DNA from: Strongyloides papillosus | Taxonomy: Eukaryota; Nematoda; Chromadorea; Rhabditida; Strongyloididae | Assembly: GCA_005656395.1 (NCBI GenBank) | Contig: SRSI01000050.1 | Coordinates: forward strand, 2,604,001 to 2,668,000 | DNA length: 64,000 bases | Reading direction: 5' to 3' | Shown here: piece by piece, positions 47,199 to 61,500 of the stretch | How the letters are laid out: the number at the start of each line of letters is the position of its first letter | How positions within the stretch are numbered: position 1 is the first letter of the stretch | Translations under genes and position numbers: made by a program | Notes under the pieces: model-generated | Seen by the model: only the letters and a program-made list of their open reading frames with translations | The model's database searches: none | What the model was told of the DNA's origin: nothing

Positions 47199-49757
47199 GA
47201 TTTATAAATAAATTAATTAATTGGAAATGATAAGAAAAATTTTGTCCTTTTGTTAATATTTAAATAATTACTAATAGTTGTACCTATACAAGTTATATAA
47301 AAAAATTACCTAATAAAATATCTTTTTATCATTTACATTACAGAATTTTGCTAAATCGAAACTACTATTAAAAAAAATTTTCCAACTAATCTGTACTATT
47401 ATGTAAATAGATGACCAAAGATTATTGAAAGGGTAAATATTGTCAAGAATATTGGTAACACACTATATTTATCACTAAATCGAAGAAATGAGTTTGATAA
47501 TTGTATAGATAACTTTTTTATAGCAGCTTATCTTTAAAAGATGAAACTATTTTTTTCTATAGTATTTCCTACATACATTATTTACACTTTCATCCATTTT
47601 AAATAATTTATTTCAAATTGTACTTATTTCCTTATTTTTCTCGATAGAAGACAAAATTTTTTTGGTTTTATTTATTTTAATCGCCACGTGATATATAGTT
47701 TACTAAAATATTTAAAGTTGATAACACTACTACCTTCTTTTAGCAATAGTGATATGTTTGATTAATTTAAATTGAATTTGATTAGATAGTGGTGTATCCT
47801 GCACGTTTTTATAACATTTAACTATATTTCTAATTTGACTTAATTTCACATATGATATTATATATCTATTATACTCACTCAGTCAGAAATTAATGCATTA
47901 CCATGTGTTTATTCTACTTTCAACCATGTTTAAAATATTAAACATTTTTCCCTTCATATATTTATATCTTTTTATTGATAATTAAAGTTATACATAATAC
48001 ATTATTTTTACGACATTCGATAGAAATAAAAATTTATGTACCATTACAATATATTACACCATTTTTAGGATAAAAATATTTTTTGTCATAATAAGTTACT
48101 AATTTTAACTTTGTAAAAGTTAAATAACGATCAGTGTATAAACTACACTAATTAATTAAACTTTCTATACCACCACTTGATTTGTCATAGTGTATCTTCT
48201 AAAACTTTTAATAATAAATAAACGTTTGCGCAAGATAGTCCCTTTGTTTGTTGTTCTTTATAATTTAATAATGTTTTTCTTTATCAAAAATAAACACAGT
48301 GTTTAAAAACTTGTATTTAAATGCAATTTTTGACCAATGGTTAATAAATTAATATTTAAAAATAATATTTAACTATAAATATTTATTTATCGTAAATAAG
48401 TACCAACAACTTTTATTATTTAAATGACTAATTTTTTAAAATAAATCTTTCTTAAGTCACGTTACTTTTTTGTTATTTTTTAAGTAAAATAATTATATTT
48501 CAGTAGAATTTTAGAAATTTCATCCATTAGAATTCACGTGACAGAGCAATTTTTTTAAAGTACCTCAACGTGAAAATTCTAATTTTTTATATTTAAAATT
48601 TACAATTCATAGATTATATCTTATATATATAGAGTTGTCATGATCTGTCTGTTATTGTAATAGTGGCTAAATGCAAATTATTTTTTTAGTAATTATAAAA
48701 ATAAATGTTTTATCTTTGATGTTTCGTGTTTAATTACTTTATCAATAAACTACATTTTGATATTGTGATATAAGTATGTATTTCATCTGCCATATTTCCC
48801 GTTGTAATGTCTCATTTTATTATATTCTTGTTTTACGTTTTTTTTTGTATATTTAGAGATATTAAAATTCTATTATATTAAAAGTACAAAATTTCCTATT
48901 TTATTTTTATAATTTAATTCATCCACTATTTTTATGCTTTTTTTTAATTTTTTTTTCTATTTACTTTCTTTATTATTTACTTAATGTATCATCTTGTTGT
49001 ATATATTGTTTGTTAAATCATTTTAACTATTTATACTCATTTTTTATCATAAACCTAACCAACTATGTCAATAAAATTTAACCGCACAATAAATATATAT
49101 AAGAAAATCTTTAAATAATATTTTCTCTTCACACTCATATATATTCTTTAATCTGTGGAGAAAAATTATTAAAAAACGAGATAATACTATTTTCTTGATA
49201 TTCTAATTACACTTTAATAATAAAAAATAATATTATTTTTTATGACTGATAAAACGAAACACGGCCCTCCATTTCATTCTTCTTTATTTATCGCAGAATT
49301 TTTGTCCTCTAATAGATAAAATATAATTGTGCAGGCGACAAACGACATAGAGAACAACAAACGACTTTTCCAAATATTTCTTCTAAAAAGTAAACGATGA
49401 CAATATTTTATTTCTTATCTATCGACTTATAACAATGAATAAGATGAACTTTTCATTTAACTTTAAAAAACCTTCTCAATTTCAATAATCATATTAATTA
49501 ATTAATAATTTATAGAATAAATAATATTATACAATTTCTTCACTTTCTGTACTTTAATTTAATTAGTTAAGTATTATAATATTGCTTATTATTCTTTTTA
49601 CCAATCATATAAATATCTATACATTTTAAAATTTATATAACATTTTAGTGTTCAACAAATAAGAAGTATTACGAAATATTTATTATTAAGTTATATGATA
49701 TAAAATTATCCAAGCAAATATTTTTGTTTTTTTTTATATTAAGAATTTGATGAAATC
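47199..49757. other. Intergenic, 2.6 kb
   Basis: AT-rich, with no supported coding frame. It includes the 3' flank of the MATH gene and the lipin promoter. The T-run TTTTGTTTTTTTTTAT before 49741 is upstream of the lipin ATG, but the AG closest to it (TTAAG, 49740-49743) is a weak acceptor. Confidence 0.45.
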
Positions 49758-52665
49758 ATGTATAATATTACTTCTCTAATAAATAATGTTAAAAGTTTTT
49801 ATAACTCCATGAATGGAGCAAATTTATCCGGTGCTATAGATGTTATTGTTGTTGAACAACCTGATGGAGAGTTACTCTGTACACCTTTTCATGTAAGATT
49901 CGGAAAGTATGGAGTTTTTTACAGTGGTGATAAGGTTTGTCTATTTGTTATAATTAATTTTTATTGAAATAATTTTTAAGGTTATTGATATAAAAATAAA
50001 TGGTCAAGATATTCTAAATTTAGAAATGAAATTAACAGATAGTGGTGTTGGGTATTTTATTACTCAAGATAACGAAGATAAAAGTAGTGTAACGGAAAAG
50101 GAGGAGACGACCGATAAAAATATTAATGAAAATACAGATGATAGTTCCATTCTTAATAATAATTCACAACAACAAGTTGTAAAAGATGATAAAACTCAAG
50201 ATAATAATATCCCAGTTATTACAATTGACTCGGATACAAACAATTGTACACAGAATATTGATAATAAAACAAAATTTCTTAAGTCTCTCCCTTTTAACAA
50301 TAGTATTTTCTCCATGAGGAAAAATAGATCATTACCCGACCTGACGAGCCTTTCAAATTTATCCAAACAAAGAGATTTTGATCAGTTGAATGTCCAGAAT
50401 AATATTATAGATTTTTCTATCTCCAAATCATCAAAGAATGGTGACAACATCGACATCGGTGGTCTCAGTGAAGCTGATGTCGATAGTGTGGATGAAGGAC
50501 ATTTTCTTCCAATTAAAAGTGATGGACATAAAACAGGGAAATTTAGAAGTTACGGTGATATAGCAATTCATAGAAAACAATCTGATTCAAGACTTATTTA
50601 TATGAAACCTCAACCTAATTTTCTTAGAGGTTATGACTTGAAAAAACATAAGGAAATAAAATATGACGAGTATGTTAAAAAAAGCGACAGTAATGTAAAT
50701 AAAAAGTATAAAAAAAGTGATGTTCAAGATTATGATAATGAATATGATGGTGATTTAGAAGATAATGGTCTAAAGCCATCACCTGTAATAGGAAATAATA
50801 GTAATATCAATCTAATTGGTGAAGCAGCTTTATCTGACTCTGAAGTTGATTATGATGGTAGAAATAATGCAAATTTACAGGAAGTTATTGAGCATGGTGA
50901 GTGGAAGTGGGGAGAAATTCCTAAAACAAAGGAGGAGGAAGCAGCAGATAAAGAATTGTTAAGAAAAAAGAAAATTGCGGAAAATGAGTCAAATAAAAAG
51001 AAGAAACAAGATAAAAGACGTAGTGGTTGGAATTTTTGGCCATTTAGAAGAGATGTTGATGTTGAGAATAGTGACGATGAGGACCAATGTGCCAAACGAA
51101 AAAAAAAAGATGAAGCTATAACTGTGGAAGATCTTCAGGCTTACATAAATAATCCTGAAAAATATGACAAATATATGGGTAGTACAAAATTTGATAATGA
51201 TAAAAAAATAAAAAGAGAAATATTAGTTAGCGCAACAGATAGCGGAAATCATTCAGCAATTTTATCTAATGTAACATCAGCTGTTACAACACCAACCAGC
51301 ACAGATGCTATGTCTATTAATTTTGATAGTGATGGTGGGAAAAATTTGGGAAGTTTAAGTGATGGACTTTATGATGATGACATTATAACACCAACAGAAG
51401 ATAACAAAACAATTATTGATGTTAAAAAACGAGAATTTAATGGAAAACAAAGAATTCCTTCTGATACTAGTATAGCATCATTACCTGATCCATTATTTAA
51501 AGAAGGAAGTGACAATAAACACATCGAAATTGATGGTCAAAATAAATCAGATGACAAAAAAGTTTTCTCACAATCATTACCAAAAGATGAAAATTTATTA
51601 TCACTAAGAATAGATATTGATGGATCATCGTCAAGTACCATACCACCACCATCACCAATATCTCCACCTTTATCACCACCACCAGATGATAAATGTAAAT
51701 TTTCAAATTCTAAACAAACACTACGTTTGACGTCATCACAACTTAAGTCATTAAATCTTCATTATGGATCAAATGAAGCTCATTTCTCAATAACAACTAA
51801 ATATCAAGGAACATCTTGGTGTAGTTGCCATATCTATCTTTTTAGATGGTATGATAAAATAATAATATCTGATATTGATGGGACAATCACAAAATCAGAT
51901 ATTTTAGGACATGTTATACCAGCCATTGGTGGTCAATGGGCACATTCTGGAGTAACAAAATTGTATCAAAGAATCAAAAATAATGGCTATAAAATGGTAT
52001 ATTTAAGTAGTAGAGCTATAGGGCAAAGTTATACAACTAAAAATTATTTAAAGAATGTTAATCAAAACAGTGAGGTCCTACCTGATGGTCCAGTTTTACT
52101 ATGCCCTGATAGTATTATAACAGCATTCAGGAGAGAGGTTATAGAGAGACGACCAGAGGAATTCAAAATAGCATGTCTTAGTGATTTGAAGGCATTATTT
52201 CCAAAAGAATTGGAATCAAATCCATTTGTTGCTGGTTTTGGAAACCGTGATACAGATGTTAAATCTTATCTAGCAGTGGGTATACCACATAATAAAATTC
52301 TTATTGTTAATCCTAACGGTGATGTTAAATGTTCTGACAAAATGGGTATTTCTTTTTCAACAAATTATTATGCAATGGCCATCGAAACTGTTGATTATAT
52401 GTTTCCACCATTGATTAATGTTGGTGAAAAGGGTTTAGGTAATTTTAATGCGGCAAATGATATAGCAAAGGATGATGAGAAAGAAATAAGTAATGATTCA
52501 AACTCGGTACATTCAGATTCACAAATATCAGAAAATTCAGAGACAAAGGATAGAAAAGTATCTACAATGACATATGTATCACCACTCCAAACATCATTCA
52601 AACACTCTACGACATCAAGCTCTTTCACTTTCTGGAGAATTCCACCTAATACAGATTCAATATAA
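49758..52665 (+). CDS. lpin-1: Lipin, Mg2+-dependent phosphatidate phosphatase
   Basis: Converts phosphatidate to diacylglycerol at the ER and nuclear membrane, feeding triglyceride and phospholipid synthesis. Exon 1 is 49758-49934 and exon 2 is 49981-52665 (intron 46 bp); 953 residues. The N-LIP domain (residues 1-90) carries [20 protein letters not shown] and [13 protein letters not shown] basic stretch at about 395-420 ([19 protein letters not shown]) probably binds membrane or acts as a nuclear signal. The C-LIP catalytic domain (from about 650) holds the haloacid-dehalogenase motif DIDGTIT at 690-696, then YLSSRAIGQ and [11 protein letters not shown]. Catalytic aspartates are intact. The middle is low-complexity Asp/Asn/Ser-rich with many potential phosphosites. 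Confidence 0.96.
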
Positions 52666-53540
52666 ATTTATATATGTTTATGTATATTATTTTATTTTTT
52701 CCCTACATATTAGAACAGAACTTGAAATTTTGTTTATTTTACTTTTTGTAATTAAGAAGCATATATGTAATTTTAAATATTCCTTCAATAGAAAGATAAA
52801 TCGTTGAATTTTAGTGATTATATCTTTAGATACGGCTAAATTTCTTAATGTTGTATTACAAGTAAAAGAAAAAACTTTTCTTAGTTTATTTTAGTATAGT
52901 AGTTTTGTTAGTTATTTCATTCAAAAAGTAAACTGATAAAGTAGATTTATTTAAAAATTCTATCATTAGGAACACTTTTTATCGTTATAAGTTAATTTTA
53001 TTGTTTATATATTTTACACTTAAGTAAATATTTTTCACTTTATAAAGTTTTTTTGGATTAATTTAAAATATAAAGGAATCAAAAATTAAAAACAAAGCAT
53101 TGTCTTTATTCTTCATGAGGAGTATAAGCATCTAAGTGTTTTTCAATTATGTAAAATTATTATATTACATATTGCTCCTTTAAACTCGTATTTCAACTTT
53201 GTTAGAAACTCATTTTTAAAAATTTGATGCTCGTTTAATTAAAGGAAACTGAATTTTCTCCATATTAAAAATAACGAATTTACTTATAGAGTAAAGAACT
53301 ACTAATAATACTAGGAAATTTAATAATTCAAAATATTGAAAATTAAATAATCTAAAAAATGTTGCAAGAAACTCCTTTCTTTATGTGTATGGACCGACTA
53401 ATTTTAGGTTTTCTAGTAATATTATTAAAAAATATTTCTTCAGAATTATAATTTTATATTCACATCCAATCTTATGATATTGGAAAAAAAAGATTAAGTT
53501 TGTATTTCATAGAATAACTACAGAAAAAAATTCTTCATTT
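52666..53540. other. Intergenic, 0.9 kb
   Basis: Between the convergent lipin and WDHD1 genes. AT-rich 3' flanks only. Confidence 0.45.
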
Positions 53541-56500
53541 TTAAGCAACCTTACTTTCTTCATACTCTTTTGTCCATTTATTCCTTTCTTTTTCCGTTAA
53601 GAGACGATACTTTTGAGCCATAAATCTCATAAAACCTTGTTCATTATTTTCACCACCCTTATATTGCTCACGAAGCGTTTTTTTCATTCTTTGATCTCCA
53701 GTATTCATATGCAGATGACGGTTTGGAATTTGGTATGGGAGTAAATGACAACTTTGCTTGCTTTGGGAGATTTGAGGTATTATCTGATACAAGAACATCA
53801 GCTTTTCTTTTGACAGAAACTGGTGGTGACTTAACTCTAGGAGTAGATATGGAGTCAAAGAAATCATCACTACTTGTTACTGCAGATACCTGAGACTCAT
53901 TAGTTATTGGTTGAATTTCTTTTTTAAATGGGTTTACTGAAAATAAATTTCTTGGTAGAGGTAATTCAGAAGTTGTAGACGATTGTGTAAGTAAATTGTT
54001 TTGATCCTCTTTTCCATCATTTTTTTCCTCTTCCAAAATAGAATGGGATAAATTTAAGTCATCATTGTTAGTTGTAGTATTACTTCTATTGAATGGTGTC
54101 TTAGGATACTTCCTTTTTGGGACAGCAATGACAGTGGGTGTAGTAATTTTAGACATTGGATTGATACTCACATTGTTTGAAGATATTACCTCACCATTAT
54201 CATCCCAATCACCTTCAAACTCAACATGCTTCTTCTCATTTTTCTTTTTTTCCATCATCTCTCTACCAATCTCATTAACTTTTTCACTCAAAATACTCTG
54301 GCTTTGTTTCGCTGCATAATTACTTAAAGCTTGAATTATTTTTTCTTCATCAGCCATCTTAGCAACATCAATGGCTCTAACTAATCGTTTTGTTGTGGTA
54401 GTTAAAGCAAAAAGACGTAGTAATATAGCTGCTTTGTTTGTCGTTTTACCGTTCACAGTGTAACTCATTGAAGGGAAATACTTATTTAATAGTATTTGAT
54501 TTTCAAGGGCATATCTATCGGTTGATTTTTCGAGTAATGGGAATTCAAATGTCGCTACTTGAATAGAATTCCTATGAGTTACTAGAGGATATTGTCCATT
54601 GGTTACATAAATATATCGAATCTGATAAGTTGATGAGAATGTAACAAATACTGGAAATATTGAATCTAATTCATGGGTTAGAAGATCACTACCACGTTTT
54701 ATTGGAAGCCAAGTTGTTGATTTAGTGTGAAAAACAAAGAAATTATATTTTGAATCCATAGTCACAATATTAAAATCAGGTGTAAATGAAATAAATTGTA
54801 AATTTGAGTACGGAGTCAACGAAACGGGGAAACTTTTTGTAGGTTTAGAAGTCGATATATAATGGAAATCCATTTTAAGTGGATATTCAATGCAAGAGTG
54901 TCCCTTTTCATCTTTATCGCCAGTAAACATGGCCCCACCATCATATCTAACAACAACCAAAATGTCATCATTCATAATCATTGTAACAAGGGGACCATTA
55001 TAACAGAATACATTTAACTGAATGCCGGCTAACGTATAAATCCTAATAAATTTATAACTTGTAGCAACAGCAATATAGTTATCAGATAAGGAAACATTTA
55101 CTATAGACTCATCACTATCTTTAAATTCAACTTCCCAATCTCTTGAATTACTATCCCATGAAGCAAAATACTTGACAAATAATTTAGATGCACTTTTTTT
55201 CCCATGTTTTGGTGAAGCCAAAACAACAGCTTTATTTGAGATATCACCCATCGTAAAGTTTTCGAAAGTATTATCAATAATTATTTCTCCATGAACAGAT
55301 ATATCATGGAAAGATGCTTCAATAAAACTTTCACTATCATCACAACATAATTTTATAATACCATGGTTGTTCCATTTAAAAAAACATCCTATATTTGTTT
55401 TTGGTGTAGATGTAGTCACAAAGGGTGGTAGAATTTTTGGAGGTTTATATTTGACAACACGTTCTGTAACAATTTTCTCCTCTGCTTCATCCTCATACAC
55501 ATCCAAAGTACATGATTGTTTAATTTTTCCGAGATCAAATGAGTGATTTGTTGCCTCATCGTCATCGATATCCATCTCATCATCAGAAGTTATTACTTTT
55601 CTTTTTATGCCACTTATAGAAGCTTGAGAAGGTAGAGAATCATTAATTTTTACTTCATATAAATAGGTCTTTTGTTCTGTGTCACATATTATCAATGTGT
55701 TTTCTTGATCCTCTAATGGAGACCATGCCAATGAAGTTATTCCAGTTGTGGGTTTACAGGACTCTGAGATACATTTCCCATTGTTTACATCAAAAACAAC
55801 AATTGTACCATTTGTAGATGATACAGCAAGTTTATCGCCTTTATTTGAAATAGCACAGTTGTTAAAATCTTCAGATACATCACAACTCCATTTACAATCT
55901 TCAGAAAAACTATTAGTAGACGACATGTGGATTATAACCTTAACTCCACCGTCTGTTGGAAGATATAGGAATTCACCATTTTTTGACCAAGCCATACTAT
56001 ACAAAACATCTCCCTTTGAAAGATATTTCTTGTTTGAAAGAGAGAATTTCCCTAAAGGATCTACTTTCTGTTGACCAAAAGTATCCTTCTCAGCATTTAA
56101 TCTATAAATATGTACGGTTGAATCAGAAAAGGCAACTGCAAAGTACACTCCTGTAGGATCAGCAGAAACCGAAATAACTGGATCGCTAGTGTCATATTTA
56201 TCATATTTCAAAACTTCATGTTTTTCATTTAATTGAAACGATTTAATAACAAAATCATTTGAGGCGGCCACAACATACCTACCATCAGAGGAACAATCCA
56301 AAGCACAGGTTTCAAGAGAAAATTTCGTTACTACACCATTTACTATTGCTTTTCCATACTCTACCATTGCAACACGATTTTCCTCATTTTCTGTTATAGG
56401 ATCTTTTGAAGTCTGTCCAAGGAATACACTTTTATTCCACCATGCGATACATGAGACATTGTCTTCAGTACATATCTCTTCGCGATACTGTAATTTATTC

Positions 56501-56702
56501 TTAGAGTCCAAGCTCCAATAAAAAAGAGAACTATCCGCACCAACAGATACAAATAGCTAAAATAAATAAATAAAAAGTACATAAGGTAAAGTCTTACATT
56601 ATCTTTTAAATTCATGCTAGAGTTTTGATCTTTGTTTAAAGCTATTCTAACGGGTCCCTTAAAGTGTGCATGTACTGTTTCAAACGCTTCCATAGTTGTC
56701 AT
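53541..56702 (-). CDS. WDHD1 / AND-1 / Ctf4 replisome protein, with a one-base frame break
   Basis: Ctf4/AND-1 is the trimeric hub linking the CMG helicase to polymerase alpha. Exon 1 is 56598-56702 (35 codons); exon 2 runs from 56556 to 53541 after a 41-bp intron. The WD40 propeller fills about residues 1-330 (LDCSSDGRYVVAASND, IVFDVNNGKCIS). The SepB/middle beta-propeller follows to about 720, and its trimerising helical end includes ALENQILLNKYFPS. The C-terminus carries an HMG-type box. Within that box the frame ends early in a TGA at 53668 after EYWRSKNEK, while the next frame carries the rest of the box (GFMRFMAQKYRLLTEKERNK) to a stop at 53541. The switch coincides with a run of seven A's; removing one base restores an unbroken product of about 1039 residues. 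A sequencing or assembly indel is the likeliest cause. Confidence 0.9.
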
Positions 56703-56867
56703 TTTTTTTGGTTATATTAACAATTAATTTACAAGGAAAATATAGTTAATGATAAGTAAAAAACCGTGAGAAGTTACAATGTGAGATATGCGCCAGTTTA
56801 GGTAAAACAATCTTTTTAAGAGAAATACAAATATTTATTGGAAAAATACACATTACAAAAATAATAC

Positions 56868-58031
56868 TTATTCATCATCGTCATCTCTTTCAATGCCAAA
56901 ATGATGTCTTGATAAATTCCAGTCTTTTTTTTCTAGTTCATACATAAAATTATCAAAGATCTTTTCATTCTTAGGATATTCATTTTTTAGTAAGTAATAT
57001 TCAAGTACAAATAATGCATGGAATTCAGATTTAGTAGTGGATGTTTCTTTAAAATCAATATAGTACATGTTTTTTTCATCTAAAAGTATCGTATAATCTT
57101 TATTTTTATAAGATATGTGATCCTTTTTTTTATTTATTTTGATTTTGTTTTCTATTTTGTATCCTAGATACCTTTTATTAGTTATAACAGATTTAAATAA
57201 AGGTTCCTGTTCATTGATAAAATCTATACTAAGATTTTGAAGATTTCCGTTGATATACTCTTTTATAACTATATAGTATGTTTCTTGATTGAAAACTGAA
57301 AATTTTAACGATCTAACAGCTCTGTAATTAGAGTAAAGATGAATAAATGTTAGTATGATGAAGGATATAAATATTAATACTTGATTTTCATGTACTAAAG
57401 GTAGTAATACTAAACTACTAATAAGTGATAGAAGATTAAGTAGTGTTTCTTGACTTCCATCTTTAGCAGCAACATCTGCTATATTGTCTTTTATTGCTTG
57501 ATGTTGCACCACAACAGTTCTTGTAACTCCTCCAGCAACTCCGACAATTGATCTTAGAATAGATGATAAACAGAGAAAAGAAAAGAATATAGGATAAAAT
57601 GTTATCAATGGAGATAATATATCTATGAAAAATGATATATCATTTAATATATCAGCTAGCAGTCTCCATGTTTTAGAGTCTATAAAATTTAATTATATTA
57701 TATTTGATCATTCTCTATATAACATACATCTATCTAGATCTGTTCCTTTTTTCCAAGCAAATAAAATTCTTCCAATCATGCCCGAACCATCCTTTAATAA
57801 CCATGTCACTGTAGCAGCTAAAGCTGTAGCATTTTCATTTCCTACACCAACTCCTTTTAAAACTGCCTGTGTGGCTAAAGCACCATTCATTGATGAAGCA
57901 AATGCTTGTAAGGAATCCCAAATTTGATATTCTAAGTAATCTTTAGACACTGAATTGGGATATCCCTTTGGCAAAAAAACTTCATACAATCTACTGGCAG
58001 TTTTTTGTTTATTTTTATCATGCTTTTCCAT
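56868..58031 (-). CDS. RUS1-family protein (DUF647; root UVB sensitive homologue)
   Basis: Exon 1 is 57728-58031 and exon 2 is 56868-57679 (intron 48 bp); 371 residues. The family core is clear: LYEVFLPKGYPNSVSKDYLEYQIWD, then ATALAATVTWLLKDGSGMIG and RILFAWKKGTDLD. The splice joins directly into SKTWRLLADILNDISFFIDI, and later come GVAGGVTRTVVVQHQA and NIADVAAKDGSQET. Several hydrophobic segments indicate a multi-pass or membrane-associated protein. Vertebrate RUSF1 and plant RUS1/2 are relatives; biochemical activity is unresolved. The stop is 165 bp upstream of the WDHD1 start on the same strand, and the start is 476 bp from the alpha-COP ATG on the other strand. Confidence 0.9.
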
Positions 58032-58507
58032 CGTACCTTAATTATAAAATTTCAATTTTTAATAAAATAGTACAAATTCTTTTCGTGGAAGTATAAAATA
58101 CACTATCTAATAAATGTTCTTTTTTTCTTTTCATCTAACGCCACATACTTGTACTATAAATATACATTATTCCACTAGTAAATTTTCTATTGCAACGTGT
58201 CTCCTATATTTTAATTATATTGTTCTCAACTTTTTTATATAAATAAATTTTATATATATATAGTCAACGTCATCAAATAGTGGCATTGTTTAAAATTTAT
58301 CATTTTTGATAATTTTATTTTTAATTATTAAAAAAAGGAAAATTTTAAAAGAATGATAGTGTTTATTAATAAAAAAGTCACAACAACTCAGGTATTTATT
58401 TATTTTTAATATTTTGTATCGTATTTTATTTTACCATTGTTTTTTCTTTAAAAATTATCCATCTACCATATTAAATACATTTATTTTTTTAGTCAAGACC
58501 ATCTGGA
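58032..58507. promoter_or_regulatory. Divergent promoter of RUS1-family and alpha-COP genes
   Basis: 476 bp between the two start codons. It contains a possible upstream alpha-COP exon (58353-58391, ending CAG|GTATTT) that would splice to an acceptor at 58491-58492. Otherwise AT-rich, with a TA-run at 58245-58262. Confidence 0.4.
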
Positions 58508-61500
58508 ATGGCTTTACTCAAAAGATTTGAGACTCAATCTGCTAGAGTCAAAGGTATATTTGTTATTTTTAATATAAAAATCGTAATGTCTGTCTTATTT
58601 TTTTAGGAATATCTTTTCACGCAACAAGACCATGGATATTGGCTGCTCTTCATTCTGGTGTAATTCAACTATGGGACTACAGAATGTGTACCATGGTTGA
58701 TAAATTCGAGGAACACGATGGTCCTGTAAGAGGAATAGATTTCCATGATCAGCAACCTATTTTTGTATCTGGTGGTGATGATTACAAAATCAAGGTCTGG
58801 AATTATAAACAAAGGAAGTGTCTATTCACTTTACTTGGTCATTTAGATTATATTAGAACAACATTTTTCCATAAAAATTATCCCTGGATTATTTCCGCGT
58901 CTGATGATCAGACAATTAGAATATGGAATTGGCAGTCCAGAAATTCGATTGCTATCTTGACAGGGCATAATCATTATGTTATGTGTGCACAATTCCATCC
59001 AACAGAAGATATTGTTGCCTCTGCATCCCTCGATCAAACAATTAGGATCTGGGATATATCTGGTTTAAAGAAAAAGAATGCTCCACCAGGTATGGGAGGT
59101 TCAATGCCATCACGCGTCGGTTCCGGAGCAGGCCCTCTTAGTGCAGCACAAGGTGATTTATTCGGACAACCTGATATTTTAGTTAAGCATGTTTTGGAAG
59201 GACATGATCGTGGTGTTAATTGGGTTTCCTTCCACCAGACACTTCCTCTCTTAGTTTCTGGAGCTGATGATAAACAAGTTAAATTATGGAGATATAATGA
59301 CGTAAGAGCATGGGAAGTTGATTCTTGTCGTGGACATTACAATAACATATCTTCTGTTGTTTTCCATCCTAAAGCAGAATTGATATTATCTAATTCTGAA
59401 GACAAGTCTATTCGTGTTTGGGATATGCAAAAGAAAACGTGTCTTCACACATTCCGTCATGACAATGATCGTTTCTGGATTCTAGCTAATCATCCTTCTT
59501 TAAATATTTTTGCTGCAGGTCATGATAATGGTCTTATTGTTTTTAAAATTGAAAGAGAAAGACCACCATATTGTATGAATGGTAATATTATGTATTATGT
59601 GAGAGAACGCCAACTTAGAAGATTAGATTTATCCACAAAGGATGATATTCAATTGGCTACACTTAGACATATTAGAAATTCACCTCCACATTATTCAATG
59701 CATTTCAATCCAGCTGAGAATGCTTTTATTGTTGTTACACGTCCACACAATCTTGAAGGAAGTACCTATGATTTGTATAAACTTAGTAAAAATGCTGGAG
59801 AGAATGGTGTAGCAGAAGAACCAACACCACAGAGATCTATTGGAATTGGTGCTGTATGGATAGCTAGAAATAGAATAGCTTCTCTTGAAAAGAATGGTAC
59901 TGTTACCATTAAAGATTTACAATTGAAAGAAGTAAGAAAAATTGAACATAATTTGTTCATTGAAGATATATTCTATGCAGGAACAGGATTATTATTATTG
60001 AAAACTGTTGAGGGTCTTCAAATGTATGACATCCAACAAAAAAGAGTTGTAGCTTCAATAAAAGCTAATAAAGTTAAATACGTTATATGGTCAAGTAACA
60101 TGGAATATGCTGCTTTAATTAGTAAGCATACATTAACATTAATGAACAGAAAAATGGAAGTATTATACACTATTCAAGAAACTGTTAGAGTTAAATCTGG
60201 TGCATGGGATACAAACGGAATATTCATCTACACAACTACTAATCACATTAAGTACGCACTTACAGCCAATGAACATGGTATTATAAGAACACTTGATACA
60301 CCTTTATACATTGTATCAGTGGAAAATAATGTATTATATTGTTTGAATCGTGAAGCAGAACCAATTATCGTTAATTATGATCCATCTGAATTTAGATTTA
60401 AACTTGCATTAATAGAAAGAAGATATGATGAAGTTATGAGACAAGTTAAATGTCAAGGCTTAATTGGACAATCCATAATTGCTTATTTACAAAAGAAAGG
60501 ATACCCAGAAGTTGCTTTACATTTTGTTAAAGATGTCAAAACTAGATTTGGATTAGCTCTTGAATGTGGAAATATTCAATGTGCATTAGAATGCGCCAAA
60601 CAAATTGATGAACACTCTGTTTGGGAGGCACTTGGAGAAATTGCCATGATGCAAGGTAATCATCAAATTGTTGAAATGTGCTATCAGAAAACTAAGAACT
60701 TTGATAAACTATCTTTCTTGTACCTTATTACTGGAAATTTAGCAAAATTAAATAAGATGATGAAGATTGCTGAGATAAGAAAAGATCTTAATGGACTTTT
60801 CCAAACAGCTGTTGTTCTTGGGGACTCTGAAACACAAATAAGAGTCTTAAAGAATGTTAACCAATACTCATTGGCATTCCTTGCTGCACATACTTATGGA
60901 GATGAGGAAGCTATTGAAGAGTTAACAGAAATTCTTGATAGTCATGAAATCCCATTACCAACAGTTAATGAATCAGCCACACCATTAAAACCACCACTTC
61001 CAATAAGACCAATGACTGAAAATTGGCCATTACTCGTTGCTTACAAGAGCGCTTTCGACACTATTGCTGCTCAAGTTCAAAATGAATCCAAACCAAATGG
61101 AAAGGGAGTAACAGCAACAATGAAGATCGAAACTACTGATGCATTTGCTGCAGATGAAGATGACGCTGTTGGTGATGCTTGGGGTACTGGTGATGATTAT
61201 TTAGTTGATGAAGATGGTAATCTCGAAATTGATGAAGGTGATCTTGTTGTAGGAGATGATGGAGAAGGTGGATGGGATGTCGATGAGGATCTTGAAATCC
61301 CAGTCGAAGCTGAAGTTACTAAAGATGGTGAGGAAGAAGGTCAATTCTATACAGTTCCATCTCGTGGTCAACCACCATCGCATTACTGGCCTTCTAATTC
61401 CAGACTTGTTGCTGACCATGTTGCCAGTGGATCATTTGAATCAGCAACTAGACTTCTAACAGATCAACTTGGAATTGTTAGATTTGGTCAATTTAAGGAT

